From contig JABUSQ010000080.1 of NCBI GenBank assembly GCA_021442665.1, positions 1-52,806 on the forward strand: DNA of 52,806 nucleotides, written 5' to 3'. The DNA comes from Oscillospiraceae bacterium. GTDB lineage: Bacteria; Bacillota; Clostridia; Oscillospirales; Oscillospiraceae. This document shows positions 43,040 to 50,682 of the stretch, one piece after another. The position numbers and the translations under genes are program-made. How positions within the stretch are numbered: position 1 is the stretch's first letter; each line of letters begins with the position of its first letter. The notes under the pieces were generated by a model, which saw nothing but the letters and a program-made list of their open reading frames with translations, made no database searches and was not told the DNA's origin.

Positions 43040-43748
43040 GTATATCACTCCTCTCTCTGGTTCTGAGGATATCGGCCTTTTTCAGCATACTGACCGCAAT
43101 GAATGCAGTACATAAGGCAAATGCAAAACAATATAAACAATTTTCGCCGATATCAATCGCAGCGAAGCAAATTGCCATCAGAACCATGCACAGATAACAG
43201 CCGGAGTTTCTCAGCCTGTAGCGCAGACCGACCGAAACGCACGCGCACAGAAAGCCCGAGCATATGATGAATACTGTATTCCTTATCCACAGCATTACAT
43301 GAGCCATTGGTATTACTGCGTGGAGAAAGTTACATTTGTAAAACAACATCATGATGCCCTGCGGACCCAGATTGTAATCCGGTGAACTCTGATACCTTAG
43401 GGCAAGTAAACAGACAACGATTATCTCCGCGCAGGACAGTATAAGAAAGAAGAGCGTGTTTGTCAGAGCATCCCAGAGAAATACACTCAGCTCGGTAATT
43501 CTCAGCCTTCGGAGGGTATATTCTGTTTTGCTCTGCTTATAGCCCGTATAGAAGCAGAACAGCACGCAGGCTGTATATGCAGCAAGAAAGGTTGAACCGA
43601 GGAATATGTTGCCGGTTCTGCTTCCGAGGCTGCAGCCGAGAAGGCTGAAGCCCGTAATCTGAATTGTGGCCATGGATATCATAGTAATGATTATATTGTA
43701 TATCCTGCTGTGAATAAAAAGCGCAAAAACCGAGCTGTGCTTTTTCAT
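43029..43748 (-). CDS. Multi-span membrane protein, probable ABC permease
   Basis: A 239-residue protein with about six membrane segments (near 10-38, 46-66, 85-112, 132-155, 160-180 and 186-215) and a short cytoplasmic end 'KKADILRTRERSDIHEA'. It resembles ABC-2-type permeases in size and topology but shows no conserved motif I can name. GGAGG precedes the ATG at 43748. It directly follows the GntR gene and overlaps the second membrane gene, so the pair probably forms the transmembrane part of an exporter. Confidence 0.75.
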   Translation of the reverse strand: MKKHSSVFALFIHSRIYNIIITMISMATIQITGFSLLGCSLGSRTGNIFLGSTFLAAYTACVLFCFYTGYKQSKTEYTLRRLRITELSVFLWDALTNTLFFLILSCAEIIVVCLLALRYQSSPDYNLGPQGIMMLFYKCNFLHAVIPMAHVMLWIRNTVFIICSGFLCACVSVGLRYRLRNSGCYLCMVLMAICFAAIDIGENCLYCFAFALCTAFIAVSMLKKADILRTRERSDIHEA

Positions 43749-44128
43749 ATTTCGTTCTCCTCCCAATAGGTGTTTATCAGCTCCAAGGCTTCAGCTCGGC
43801 TGACTCCGGTCTGTTTCAGGGACATCACGATGCCTCGGATATCCTCAGCCAGAAGCTCACGGCGTAGCTGACACAGCTTTTCCTCGTCAATGGTCATGAA
43901 GCTTTTCGCTCCCGAATGTGAGGAAATGAGTTCTTCATCCTCCAGCATTCTGAACGCCTTCTGCACGGTGTTCGGATTTATTCCCAGCAGAGAGGATAAA
44001 ACTCTGCGTGATGGAAGCTCGTCACCGTCGCGTATAGTTCCGGCAGCCGCACCTCTCTTTATAAAGTAAAGTATCTGAAGATAGATAGGTCTTCCGCCGG
44101 AGGGTACAAATGAATCAAAAGAAACCAT
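43745..44128 (-). CDS. GntR-family regulator (YtrA type)
   Basis: A 127-residue repressor with the short YtrA layout: a winged helix-turn-helix ('PIYLQILYFIKRGAAAGTI', 'DELPSRRVLSSLLGINPNTVQKAFRMLEDEELI', about 13-70) and a brief C-terminal dimerisation part instead of a large ligand domain. Such regulators normally control the ABC transporter operon in which they are first. The start is ATG at 44128 (VSFDSF follows) or GTG at 44137; there is no strong ribosome site, unlike the neighbours. A consensus promoter with an embedded palindrome lies just upstream. Confidence 0.9.
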   Translation of the reverse strand: MVSFDSFVPSGGRPIYLQILYFIKRGAAAGTIRDGDELPSRRVLSSLLGINPNTVQKAFRMLEDEELISSHSGAKSFMTIDEEKLCQLRRELLAEDIRGIVMSLKQTGVSRAEALELINTYWEENEI

Positions 44129-44163
44129 AAAAACCACTGTCCTATTCGAATAATACAGTTTAT

Positions 44164-44198
44164 AACCGTATTATACGAGTGATACGGTTGTTTGTCAA
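44164..44198 (-). promoter_or_regulatory. Consensus promoter and palindromic operator of the GntR-ABC operon
   Basis: Minus strand: TTGACA (complement of 44193-44198), 17 bases, TATAAT (complement of 44170-44175), a perfect sigma-A promoter. The palindrome AACCGTAT (44164-44171) / ATACGGTT (44182-44189), 10-base gap, covers the spacer and -10. Bound repressor would block polymerase, so autorepression by the GntR protein is likely. Confidence 0.75.
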
Positions 44199-44271
44199 GT
44201 GTTTTTGAAATCTTTTTTTGTTGCTATAAACCGCAATATGTGCTAATATTTACACTTAGGAAGTGATTATA

Positions 44272-44784
44272 TTGCGTATTTTGGGAATTGACCCGGGGCT
44301 TGCCATAGTGGGCTTCAGCATTGTGGATACGGAAAAAAACAAGATGAAGCTCGTGACCTGCGGGATAATCAGCACTCCTGCTCATACAAGTCTGTCGTGT
44401 AGGCTCGACCGAATTTACGACGATATGACGGAGCTGATAAGGCAGTTTTCTCCCGATGTGATATCCGTTGAAGAGCTTTTTTTCAACACAAATATTACTA
44501 CCGGCATCAGCGTTTCCCACGCAAGAGGCGTTATTCTGCTTGCGGCGTATAAATCAGGCGTTCCGGTTTTTGAGTACACGCCTCTGCAGGTCAAGCAGGC
44601 GGTAGCGGGTTACGGAAAGGCGGACAAAAAGCAGGTCATCGAAATGGTTAAGCGGATACTGTCTCTGCCTGCCGCTCCAAAGCCGGACGACGCTGCCGAC
44701 GCCGTGGCGCTGGCAATATGCCATGCCAGAAGCTCGACCTCACTTTTAAATAAAGGAGAGAACGGAGTATGTTCTACTATCTGA
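44272..44784 (+). CDS. ruvC: RuvC, Holliday junction resolvase
   Basis: The RNase H-fold endonuclease that cuts Holliday junctions. The 170 residues start 'RILGIDPGLAIVGFSIVD' with the first catalytic Asp at 7, 'VISVEELFF' (Glu), and 'KPDDAADAVALAICH' (last Asps). I chose TTG at 44272 because family members start MRILGIDPG and AGGAAG lies 8 bases upstream; a GTG at 44263 is possible. It overlaps ruvA by 16 bases, forming ruvCAB. Confidence 0.95.
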   Translation: MRILGIDPGLAIVGFSIVDTEKNKMKLVTCGIISTPAHTSLSCRLDRIYDDMTELIRQFSPDVISVEELFFNTNITTGISVSHARGVILLAAYKSGVPVFEYTPLQVKQAVAGYGKADKKQVIEMVKRILSLPAAPKPDDAADAVALAICHARSSTSLLNKGENGVCSTI

Positions 44785-45362
44785 ACGGAACCGTTGCCGA
44801 AATTGATATTAATTTTGCCGTTGTCGACTGTAACGGTGTGGGCTACGGAGTCAACACCACCGCTAACACTCTCTCAAAGCTTAAAAAGGGAGAAAAAGCA
44901 AAGCTGTATATATGCGAAAGCATTAGAGAGGATGCCTTTGAGCTGTATGGCTTTTCCACTGTTCAGGAGAAACGCTGCTTTGAGATGCTGCTTACCGTAT
45001 CCGGCATCGGGCCCAAGGCTGCACAGTCCATACTGTCTGCCAGCACGCCCGAGGGGCTTGCCCTTGCCATAATGAACGGCAACGAGAAAGTCATAACAGC
45101 GGCACAGGGTGTCGGAAAAAAGATAGCGCAGAGGGTAATTCTCGAGCTGAAGGATAAAATAAGCAAGGAGGCGGGCAGCACCGCCGCGGGAATGCCGGAG
45201 ATGCTGACTCCGGCGGACAACGGCACACGCAGCGATGCCATTGCCGCGCTCATGGTGCTGGGTTATTCCGCCCCGGAGATAAATTCCGTTTTGCGAGGCG
45301 TTGACGTCACAGGACTCAGTACGGAGCAGATAGTGAAGCTCGTTCTTAAAAATATGATGTAG
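44769..45362 (+). CDS. ruvA: RuvA, Holliday junction DNA-binding subunit
   Basis: Binds four-way junctions as a tetramer and recruits RuvB. The 197 residues show an OB domain ('[28 protein letters not shown]'), helix-hairpin-helix motifs ('[15 protein letters not shown]', '[14 protein letters not shown]') and a C-terminal domain III ('[14 protein letters not shown]') that binds RuvB. AACGGAG precedes the ATG. Ten bases separate it from ruvB. Confidence 0.97.
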   Translation: MFYYLNGTVAEIDINFAVVDCNGVGYGVNTTANTLSKLKKGEKAKLYICESIREDAFELYGFSTVQEKRCFEMLLTVSGIGPKAAQSILSASTPEGLALAIMNGNEKVITAAQGVGKKIAQRVILELKDKISKEAGSTAAGMPEMLTPADNGTRSDAIAALMVLGYSAPEINSVLRGVDVTGLSTEQIVKLVLKNMM

Positions 45363-45372
45363 GAGGCAAACA

Positions 45373-46398
45373 ATGAGCATAAGCTTTTCCGAAGGTCTTG
45401 AGGATCAATCCATAGTCAGCTCAAGCGTACTTCCCGAAGACTCCTCCGAGGGCAGCCTGCGCCCCAGAACCATAAAAGAATATATCGGACAGGAAAAGGC
45501 AAAGGACAACCTCAGCGTATTCATTGATGCCGCAAGAATGAGGGGAGAGTCTCTTGACCACGTTCTTCTACACGGTCCCCCGGGTCTGGGCAAAACCACG
45601 CTGGCGGCAGTCATAGCTAACGAGATGGGAGTGAATATGCGCATTACCTCGGGGCCCGCCATTGAAAAGCCCGGCGATCTTGTTGCGATGCTAACCAATC
45701 TCAATGAGGGCGACATTCTCTTTGTGGACGAGATACATCGCCTCAACAGAGCCTATGAGGAGATTCTGTATCCCGCCATGGAGGACTACGCCATCGACAT
45801 CATCCTCGGCAAGGGGCCTTCTGCAAATTCCATACACTTAGAGCTTCCTAAATTCACTCTCATCGGAGCCACTACCCGTTCAGGTCAGCTTACGGCTCCT
45901 CTGCGTGACAGATTTGGAGTTTCATTGCGCCTTGAGTTGTACACTACCGATGAGCTTCGCCGCATTGTAGAGCGTTCCTCGGATATCCTCGGAATCGACA
46001 TCGACAGGGAAGGGGCACAGGAGATTGCTTCCCGCTCCAGAGGAACCCCAAGAATAGCAAATCGAATGCTCCGCAGAGTGCGTGATTTTGCACAGGTGCG
46101 GGCGGGCGGTGTTATCACAAAGGATGTGGCAGACATGGCTCTGTCCCGTCTTGAGGTAGATAAGCTGGGGCTTGATTCCCTTGACAGAAGGATGCTAAGG
46201 AGCATAATAGAGTTCTATAACGGAGGACCGGTGGGTCTTGAAACTCTTGCCGCCACCATCAACGAAGAGGCGGTGACCCTCGAGGACGTTTACGAGCCCT
46301 ACCTTCTGCAGCAGGGATTCCTCACCCGTACCCCCAGAGGCCGCTGCGTAACTCGTAAAGCTTATGAGCATTTAGGTATACACTGTTTAGGACAGTAA
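45373..46398 (+). CDS. ruvB: RuvB, Holliday junction branch-migration ATPase
   Basis: The hexameric AAA+ motor for branch migration. The 341 residues have '[18 protein letters not shown]', Walker A '[11 protein letters not shown]', Walker B 'LFVDEIHRL', sensor 1 '[11 protein letters not shown]', arginine finger region 'PLRDRFG' and the winged-helix C-terminus ('[19 protein letters not shown]'). AGGAGG precedes the ATG. A gap of 120 bases with a new promoter separates it from the sigma factor gene. Confidence 0.98.
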   Translation: MSISFSEGLEDQSIVSSSVLPEDSSEGSLRPRTIKEYIGQEKAKDNLSVFIDAARMRGESLDHVLLHGPPGLGKTTLAAVIANEMGVNMRITSGPAIEKPGDLVAMLTNLNEGDILFVDEIHRLNRAYEEILYPAMEDYAIDIILGKGPSANSIHLELPKFTLIGATTRSGQLTAPLRDRFGVSLRLELYTTDELRRIVERSSDILGIDIDREGAQEIASRSRGTPRIANRMLRRVRDFAQVRAGGVITKDVADMALSRLEVDKLGLDSLDRRMLRSIIEFYNGGPVGLETLAATINEEAVTLEDVYEPYLLQQGFLTRTPRGRCVTRKAYEHLGIHCLGQ

Positions 46399-46460
46399 GA
46401 ATTATCTCTGTGACTTATTGATAATTACCATAAAAATCGGCATTATTATAACTTTTTCTA

Positions 46461-46488
46461 TTGACTTTTATCTCTATTGGGATATACT
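46461..46488 (+). promoter_or_regulatory. Promoter for the sigma factor gene
   Basis: TTGACT (46461-46466), 16 bases, TATACT (46483-46488). Transcription would start near 46496, giving a leader of only about 25 bases. Confidence 0.55.
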
Positions 46489-46521
46489 ATAATAGTATTA
46501 ATAGTAAAGTATTGGTTTTTT

Positions 46522-47148
46522 ATGTTAAATTACTGCGAACTTGACGACAGCGAGCTCAGGCGTCTGGCTTTTCACGGTGATAAGAATGCGGAGGAGCAAC
46601 TTGTTCTCCGCTATATGCGTACCGTTCGTGCGTGTGCAAGACCTTATTTTCTTGCCGGAGGAGACGGTGAGGACCTCATTCAGGAGGGTATGTTCGGACT
46701 TTTGTCCGCAATCAGACGATATGATGAGGACCGTGAGGCGTCTTTCAAAAGCTATGCAGAGACCTGCATAAAAAACAGAATTATTTCCGCAGTGAAGTCT
46801 GCGGCAAGTGTAAAACATCTTCCTCTGAACGATTTTGTACCCATTGAATCATTGCAATCGGACGAATCCCAGATCTCCCTATTGGCATCCGGACTTAACA
46901 GAAAAACACCTGAAGAGCAGGTTCTTGCCAGTGAGAGCGAAGAAACCAGCAAGTCTTTCTATTCCTCCTTTGTAAAGCAATTGTCAAAGCTTGAAAAAAC
47001 GGTGCTTAATAAGTATCTTTGCGGACTTAGCTATCGTGAAATCGCCCGTGAAACGGGTAAAAGCGAAAAAGCCATTGACAATGCTATACAGAGGATACGG
47101 CGCAAACTGGCACTGCGCATTAATTCAGGCGATTTCAGCATTAGCTGA
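46522..47148 (+). CDS. RNA polymerase sigma-70 family factor (SigH-like)
   Basis: A 208-residue sigma factor with region 2 ('DLIQEGMFGLLSAIRRYDEDREASFKSYAETCIKNRIISAV', about 65-105) and region 4 ('LSKLEKTVLNKYLCGLSYREIARETGKSEKAIDNAIQRIRRKL', near 155-197). Length and region 2 resemble SigH/Spo0H, which controls early sporulation and competence in Firmicutes, but it could be another group 3 factor. The ATG at 46522 has no clear ribosome site; a start at 46477 would lie within the promoter. No anti-sigma gene is adjacent. Confidence 0.85.
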   Translation: MLNYCELDDSELRRLAFHGDKNAEEQLVLRYMRTVRACARPYFLAGGDGEDLIQEGMFGLLSAIRRYDEDREASFKSYAETCIKNRIISAVKSAASVKHLPLNDFVPIESLQSDESQISLLASGLNRKTPEEQVLASESEETSKSFYSSFVKQLSKLEKTVLNKYLCGLSYREIARETGKSEKAIDNAIQRIRRKLALRINSGDFSIS

Positions 47149-47195
47149 CGCATATAAAAGCCGACAGGCGAGTTTTTCAAAAGAGAGGATTCAAA

Positions 47196-47474
47196 ATGTA
47201 CGAAGACAAAACCTTAGTTTGCAAGGAATGCGGTAATGAGTTTGTATTTTCCGCCGGCGAACAGGAGTTCTACGCAGAGCGCGGCTTCCAGAACGAGCCC
47301 CAGCGCTGCAAGGCATGCCGCGATGCTCGCAAAAACGCGGCCCGTGGTCCCCGTGAGTTCTTCACCGCAACCTGCGCAGCTTGCGGCGGCGAGGCAAAGG
47401 TTCCTTTTGAGCCCAAGTCCGATCGTCCCGTATACTGCAGCGAGTGCTTTGCAAAGATGAAGGAACAGGCCTGA
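47196..47474 (+). CDS. Zinc-ribbon domain protein
   Basis: A 92-residue cytoplasmic protein with two treble-clef-like zinc sites: 'CKECGNEF' with 'RCKACRDAR', and 'CAACGGEAKVPF' with 'YCSECFAKM' (zf-trcl type). The function is not known; members occur across Clostridia, often as RNA- or DNA-associated proteins. AGAGAGGA precedes the ATG. It lies after the sigma factor gene with 47 bases between and has a terminator behind it. Strongly C-ending codons (GGC, CGC, CCC) suggest high expression. Confidence 0.85.
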   Translation: MYEDKTLVCKECGNEFVFSAGEQEFYAERGFQNEPQRCKACRDARKNAARGPREFFTATCAACGGEAKVPFEPKSDRPVYCSECFAKMKEQA

Positions 47475-47496
47475 GCCTTACTTCAGGAATAGAGTG

Positions 47497-47525
47497 GGAC
47501 GCTTAACGGCGTCCCGTTCTTTTTG
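47497..47525 (+). terminator. Terminator after the zinc-ribbon gene
   Basis: GGGACGC (47497-47503) pairs with GCGTCCC (47510-47516), loop TTAACG, followed by GTTCTTTTT. Confidence 0.8.
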
Positions 47526-47556
47526 CAGTATCATTATATTTACAGGAGATATCATC

Positions 47557-47775
47557 ATGTTTGAAAGCGCATTTGAAATCACCAGAGAGACCGTAATCTC
47601 TGACATTCTCGCAAACTGCCCCGAAGCAATGCCCAAATTTCAGGAACTGGGTATGCACTGCCTGGGCTGCGCCCTTGCAACCGCAGAGACCCTTGAGCAG
47701 GCCTGCGCCGCTCACGGTGTTGACCCCGACGAGTTCATTATAGAGCTCAAGGCATTCATAATGTTCGGCTGCTGA
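47557..47775 (+). CDS. DUF1858 protein (hybrid-cluster-associated redox disulfide domain)
   Basis: A 72-residue protein with the family pattern 'SDILANCPEAMPKFQELGMHCLGCALA' ending in the CxxC motif (CLGC). It is thought to act in redox disulfide chemistry or cluster handling in anaerobes. The ATG at 47557 has AGGAGAT; a longer frame starting at 47494 would run through the preceding terminator. The gene ends with a second Cys near the C-terminus (FGC). Confidence 0.88.
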   Translation: MFESAFEITRETVISDILANCPEAMPKFQELGMHCLGCALATAETLEQACAAHGVDPDEFIIELKAFIMFGC

Positions 47776-47790
47776 TATGCGGCAATAACT

Positions 47791-47813
47791 GAAAGCCGGC
47801 ATGACCGGCTTTC
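47791..47813 (+). other. Hairpin between the DUF1858 gene and trmK
   Basis: GAAAGCCGG (47791-47799) pairs with CCGGCTTTC (47805-47813), loop CATGA. Without a proper T run (TGCTTTAT follows) it is at best a weak terminator, 21 bases before the trmK start. Confidence 0.55.
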
Positions 47814-47833
47814 TGCTTTATACGGAGTGCCTT

Positions 47834-48532
47834 ATGAGCCTGAGACTTGAAAAAATCGCATCACTTGTTGAAGATGGCGTCGGTGTTGCCGATGTCGGGA
47901 CCGATCACGCATATATACCCGTTATGCTCCGCAGAAGGGGCTACAGCGGCACCATCGTTGCAACTGATATAAACGAAGGCCCGCTCAACAAGGCTCGCAG
48001 AAGTCTCGAGAACGCGGGCTGTACCGATACCGTGAAGCTTATCTTATGCGACGGGCTTGAAGGCTGTGAACCCGACAGCGTGGATACGATAATAGTCGCA
48101 GGCATGGGAGGAGACACGATTACGGGTATAATAGACCGCGCGGAATGGACATTCAAACCCGGAATAAAGCTCATTCTTCAGCCTGTGACCAAGCCTGAGA
48201 TACTTCGCTACTGGCTGACAAATAACGAATATCTCATAAGCTCGGAGCATCTTGTCAAGGAAAACGGAACGGTATATCAGATAATATGTGCTGAGCTGGC
48301 AGAGCCTGTGGTATACAGCGATGCAGAGCTGTTTGTGGGAAAATTCGAGAAAATTCGGGACAGTGAACACTTTTCCGAGCATATTAATAAGCATATTAAA
48401 CGCTTTTCCGAGGCTGTATACGGTCTTGAGAACGCCGAGCGCGGCGAACTTGACGCGTGGCTGAATATAAACAAAAGCATACTCGGAGAGCTTTATGAAA
48501 TGCGAAGGTGTTACTATGACAACTGTAAATGA
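47834..48532 (+). CDS. trmK: TrmK, tRNA adenine-22 N1-methyltransferase
   Basis: A SAM-dependent methyltransferase for m1A22 in tRNA of Gram-positive bacteria. The 232 residues begin 'SLRLEKIASLVEDGVGVADVGTDHAYIPVML', with the SAM motif 'VADVGTDHA', 'IVATDINEGPLNKA', 'IIVAGMGGDTI' and 'LILQPVTKPEILRYWL'. CGGAG precedes the ATG at 47834. It is followed by nif3 with a 17-base overlap, as in Bacillus (yqfN-yqfO), although sigA is not next to it here. Confidence 0.93.
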   Translation: MSLRLEKIASLVEDGVGVADVGTDHAYIPVMLRRRGYSGTIVATDINEGPLNKARRSLENAGCTDTVKLILCDGLEGCEPDSVDTIIVAGMGGDTITGIIDRAEWTFKPGIKLILQPVTKPEILRYWLTNNEYLISSEHLVKENGTVYQIICAELAEPVVYSDAELFVGKFEKIRDSEHFSEHINKHIKRFSEAVYGLENAERGELDAWLNINKSILGELYEMRRCYYDNCK

Positions 48533-49283
48533 TATTTTTGAAAACTTAAATGAGCTGGCGGATGTCTCGCTTAAAATGGATTTTGATAACGTGGGAATTC
48601 TTGTGGGAAGCGGTGCTGCCGGGGTAGAAAAATGCCTTATTGCGCTGGATATTACCGACAGAGTAATTGATGAAGCCATTGCCTTTGGCGCACAACTCAT
48701 AGTATCCCACCATCCTGTTATTTTTTATGCGCAAAAAACTCTGCTTGAGGATGATCTTACAGGCAGAAAGCTGATAAAACTTGCCAGAAGCGGAATTTCA
48801 GCCGTATGTATGCATACGAATCTGGATATTGCCCGGGGAGGAGTCAACGATGCTCTCATGACGGCATTAAATTGTTGTGTCAGCGGTAGTCTTGACCCCG
48901 ATGGCTGTGGCCGTATAGGCGTGTATGAAAATGCAATGGCGCTTGAGGACTTTCTGAAGCTCTGCAGAGGTGCGCTGAACACAAACGGGTTGCGCTATGT
49001 TTCCTCCGGCAAGCCTGTAAAAAAGCTGGCTGTCATGGGGGGAGCGGGCGGTAGCTGTCTGCACTTTGCCAGAGATAAGGGCTGCGACACATATGTCACC
49101 GCTGATGTTAATTACAACAGCTTTCTTGACGCCGCGGAGATGGGGATTAATCTCATAGATGCGGACCATTTCTGTACTGAAAACGTAATCATGCCAGTAC
49201 TGCAGAGGCGACTTTCAGAAGCCTTCTGTGATGTTGAGTTCAAGATATCCGAGGTTCACGGTCAGACGGTCAATTTTTTCTGA
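48516..49283 (+). CDS. Nif3-like dinuclear metal-centre protein (DUF34)
   Basis: A Nif3/YqfO family protein forming a toroid hexamer with a two-metal centre; the function is uncertain, with GTP cyclohydrolase I inhibition or hydrolase roles proposed in some members. The 255 residues have 'DFDNVGILVGS', 'QLIVSHHPVIFY' (metal His pair), 'VCMHTNLDIARGGVND' and 'INLIDADHFCTENVIM' (metal His and Glu). It is the short form without the PII-like insert of YqfO. The ATG at 48516 has AAGGTG upstream; an ATG at 48495 is possible. Confidence 0.92.
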   Translation: MTTVNDIFENLNELADVSLKMDFDNVGILVGSGAAGVEKCLIALDITDRVIDEAIAFGAQLIVSHHPVIFYAQKTLLEDDLTGRKLIKLARSGISAVCMHTNLDIARGGVNDALMTALNCCVSGSLDPDGCGRIGVYENAMALEDFLKLCRGALNTNGLRYVSSGKPVKKLAVMGGAGGSCLHFARDKGCDTYVTADVNYNSFLDAAEMGINLIDADHFCTENVIMPVLQRRLSEAFCDVEFKISEVHGQTVNFF

Positions 49284-49303
49284 AAGAATAATTCCCTCTT
49301 ATC

Positions 49304-49332
49304 TTGAAATGAACGGAATATGATTATATAAT
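49304..49332 (+). promoter_or_regulatory. Promoter for the aminotransferase gene
   Basis: TTGAAA (49304-49309), 17 bases, TATAAT (49327-49332), 27 bases ahead of the ATG. Confidence 0.72.
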
Positions 49333-49358
49333 CAATTACATTAAAGGAGATGAATAGT

Positions 49359-50549
49359 ATGAAACCTATTTCTAAAGTTGCTGAGGCAGTTCGTGCTTCC
49401 ACCACTATGGCTGTTGACAGCATGGCAAAGCAGATGAAGGCAGACGGTCTTGATGTTATAGGCTTTGGTGCCGGTGAGCCTGATTTTAAAACCCCAGACA
49501 ATATCAATATGGCGGCAATTACCGCTATTTCTGAGGGAAAAACCAAGTACACCCCCGCCGCAGGTATAATTCCTCTGCGCAAGGCTATTGCGGATCAGCT
49601 TAAAACCGACTGCGGTGTTGACTACGACTATACTCAGATAGTCGTCGCCAGCGGAGCAAAGCACAGCGTTTACATCGCACTTGCAGCCGTTACAAATCCC
49701 GGCGACGAGATAATCATTGCGGCTCCTTTCTGGGTCAGCTATTATGAGATGGTCAAAATGACAGGCGGCACTCCCGTCATCATCGAGGCGGGCGAGGCTC
49801 AGCAGTTTAAGATCACTCCGCAGCAGCTTGAAGCGGCCATCACCGATAACACCAAGGCAATGATACTGAATAACCCCTCAAACCCCACCGGTATGATCTA
49901 TAGCAGGGAAGAACTTCAGCAGCTTGCCGACATCTGCGTAAAGCATGATTTGTACATTATCGCCGATGAGATATACTACAAGCTCGTTTACGACGGGGCT
50001 GAGTTCACCAGTGTTGTCAGCCTCAGCGAGGATGTTAAGGAGCGTACTCTGCTAATAAACGGTGTCTCCAAGTCCTACGCAATGACCGGTTGGCGTGTAG
50101 GCTACTGTGCCGCAAACAAGCAGCTTGCAAAGGTCATGGCAAACTTCCTCAGTCACTCTACCGGAGCACCTTCCACTATCAGCCAGTGGGCTGCCGTTGA
50201 GGGTATAAATGGGCCCCAGGAGCAGGTTGAAAAGATGCGCATCGCCTTTGAAGAGCGCAGAAATTACATTGTTGAGCGCATGAATAGTATCCCCGGCGTA
50301 AGCTGTATAATGCCCAACGGCGCATTCTATGTCATGATGAACATTGAAAAGCTCGTCGGCCGCACCCTCGGTGGTAAGCTCATTGAAAATGACGACGATT
50401 TTGCCGTTGCCTTCCTTGAAAAGGCCCTTGTCGCTACCGTACCCTGCTCGGGCTTTGGTGTGAAGAATTTTGTAAGATGGTCCTATGCGACGTCCATGGA
50501 GAATATCAAGTCTGGTCTTGACCGACTCGAAAAATTCCTTGCCGAATAA
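49359..50549 (+). CDS. aspB: Class I aminotransferase, aspartate aminotransferase type
   Basis: A PLP enzyme of fold type I, most like Bacillus AspB, which interconverts aspartate and 2-oxoglutarate with oxaloacetate and glutamate. The 396 residues have 'GFGAGEPDFKTPDNI', 'NNPSNPTGMIYSREEL', 'IIADEIYYKLVYDG' and the PLP lysine in 'NGVSKSYAMTGWRVGY', with the substrate-binding Arg in 'NFVRWSYA'. I chose the ATG at 49359 because GGAG is 9 bases upstream; an ATG at 49350 is too close to it. Other substrates are possible. Confidence 0.93.
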   Translation: MKPISKVAEAVRASTTMAVDSMAKQMKADGLDVIGFGAGEPDFKTPDNINMAAITAISEGKTKYTPAAGIIPLRKAIADQLKTDCGVDYDYTQIVVASGAKHSVYIALAAVTNPGDEIIIAAPFWVSYYEMVKMTGGTPVIIEAGEAQQFKITPQQLEAAITDNTKAMILNNPSNPTGMIYSREELQQLADICVKHDLYIIADEIYYKLVYDGAEFTSVVSLSEDVKERTLLINGVSKSYAMTGWRVGYCAANKQLAKVMANFLSHSTGAPSTISQWAAVEGINGPQEQVEKMRIAFEERRNYIVERMNSIPGVSCIMPNGAFYVMMNIEKLVGRTLGGKLIENDDDFAVAFLEKALVATVPCSGFGVKNFVRWSYATSMENIKSGLDRLEKFLAE

Positions 50550-50558
50550 GTAAATATT

Positions 50559-50594
50559 AATCACCCCATAAACATAGTAAATAATGGGGTGATT
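50559..50594 (+). terminator. Hairpin terminator after aspB
   Basis: AATCACCCCAT (50559-50569) pairs with ATGGGGTGATT (50584-50594) around a 14-base loop. The following ATTGTGTTTAT has few T residues in a row, so it may be of moderate strength. Confidence 0.6.
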
Positions 50595-50682
50595 ATTGTG
50601 TTTATAGCCTGAAGTATAAAAAAGTAACCGAGCATAATTCCTTCAGTATGCATCAGATATACTGCGATTTAGGAGATACATC

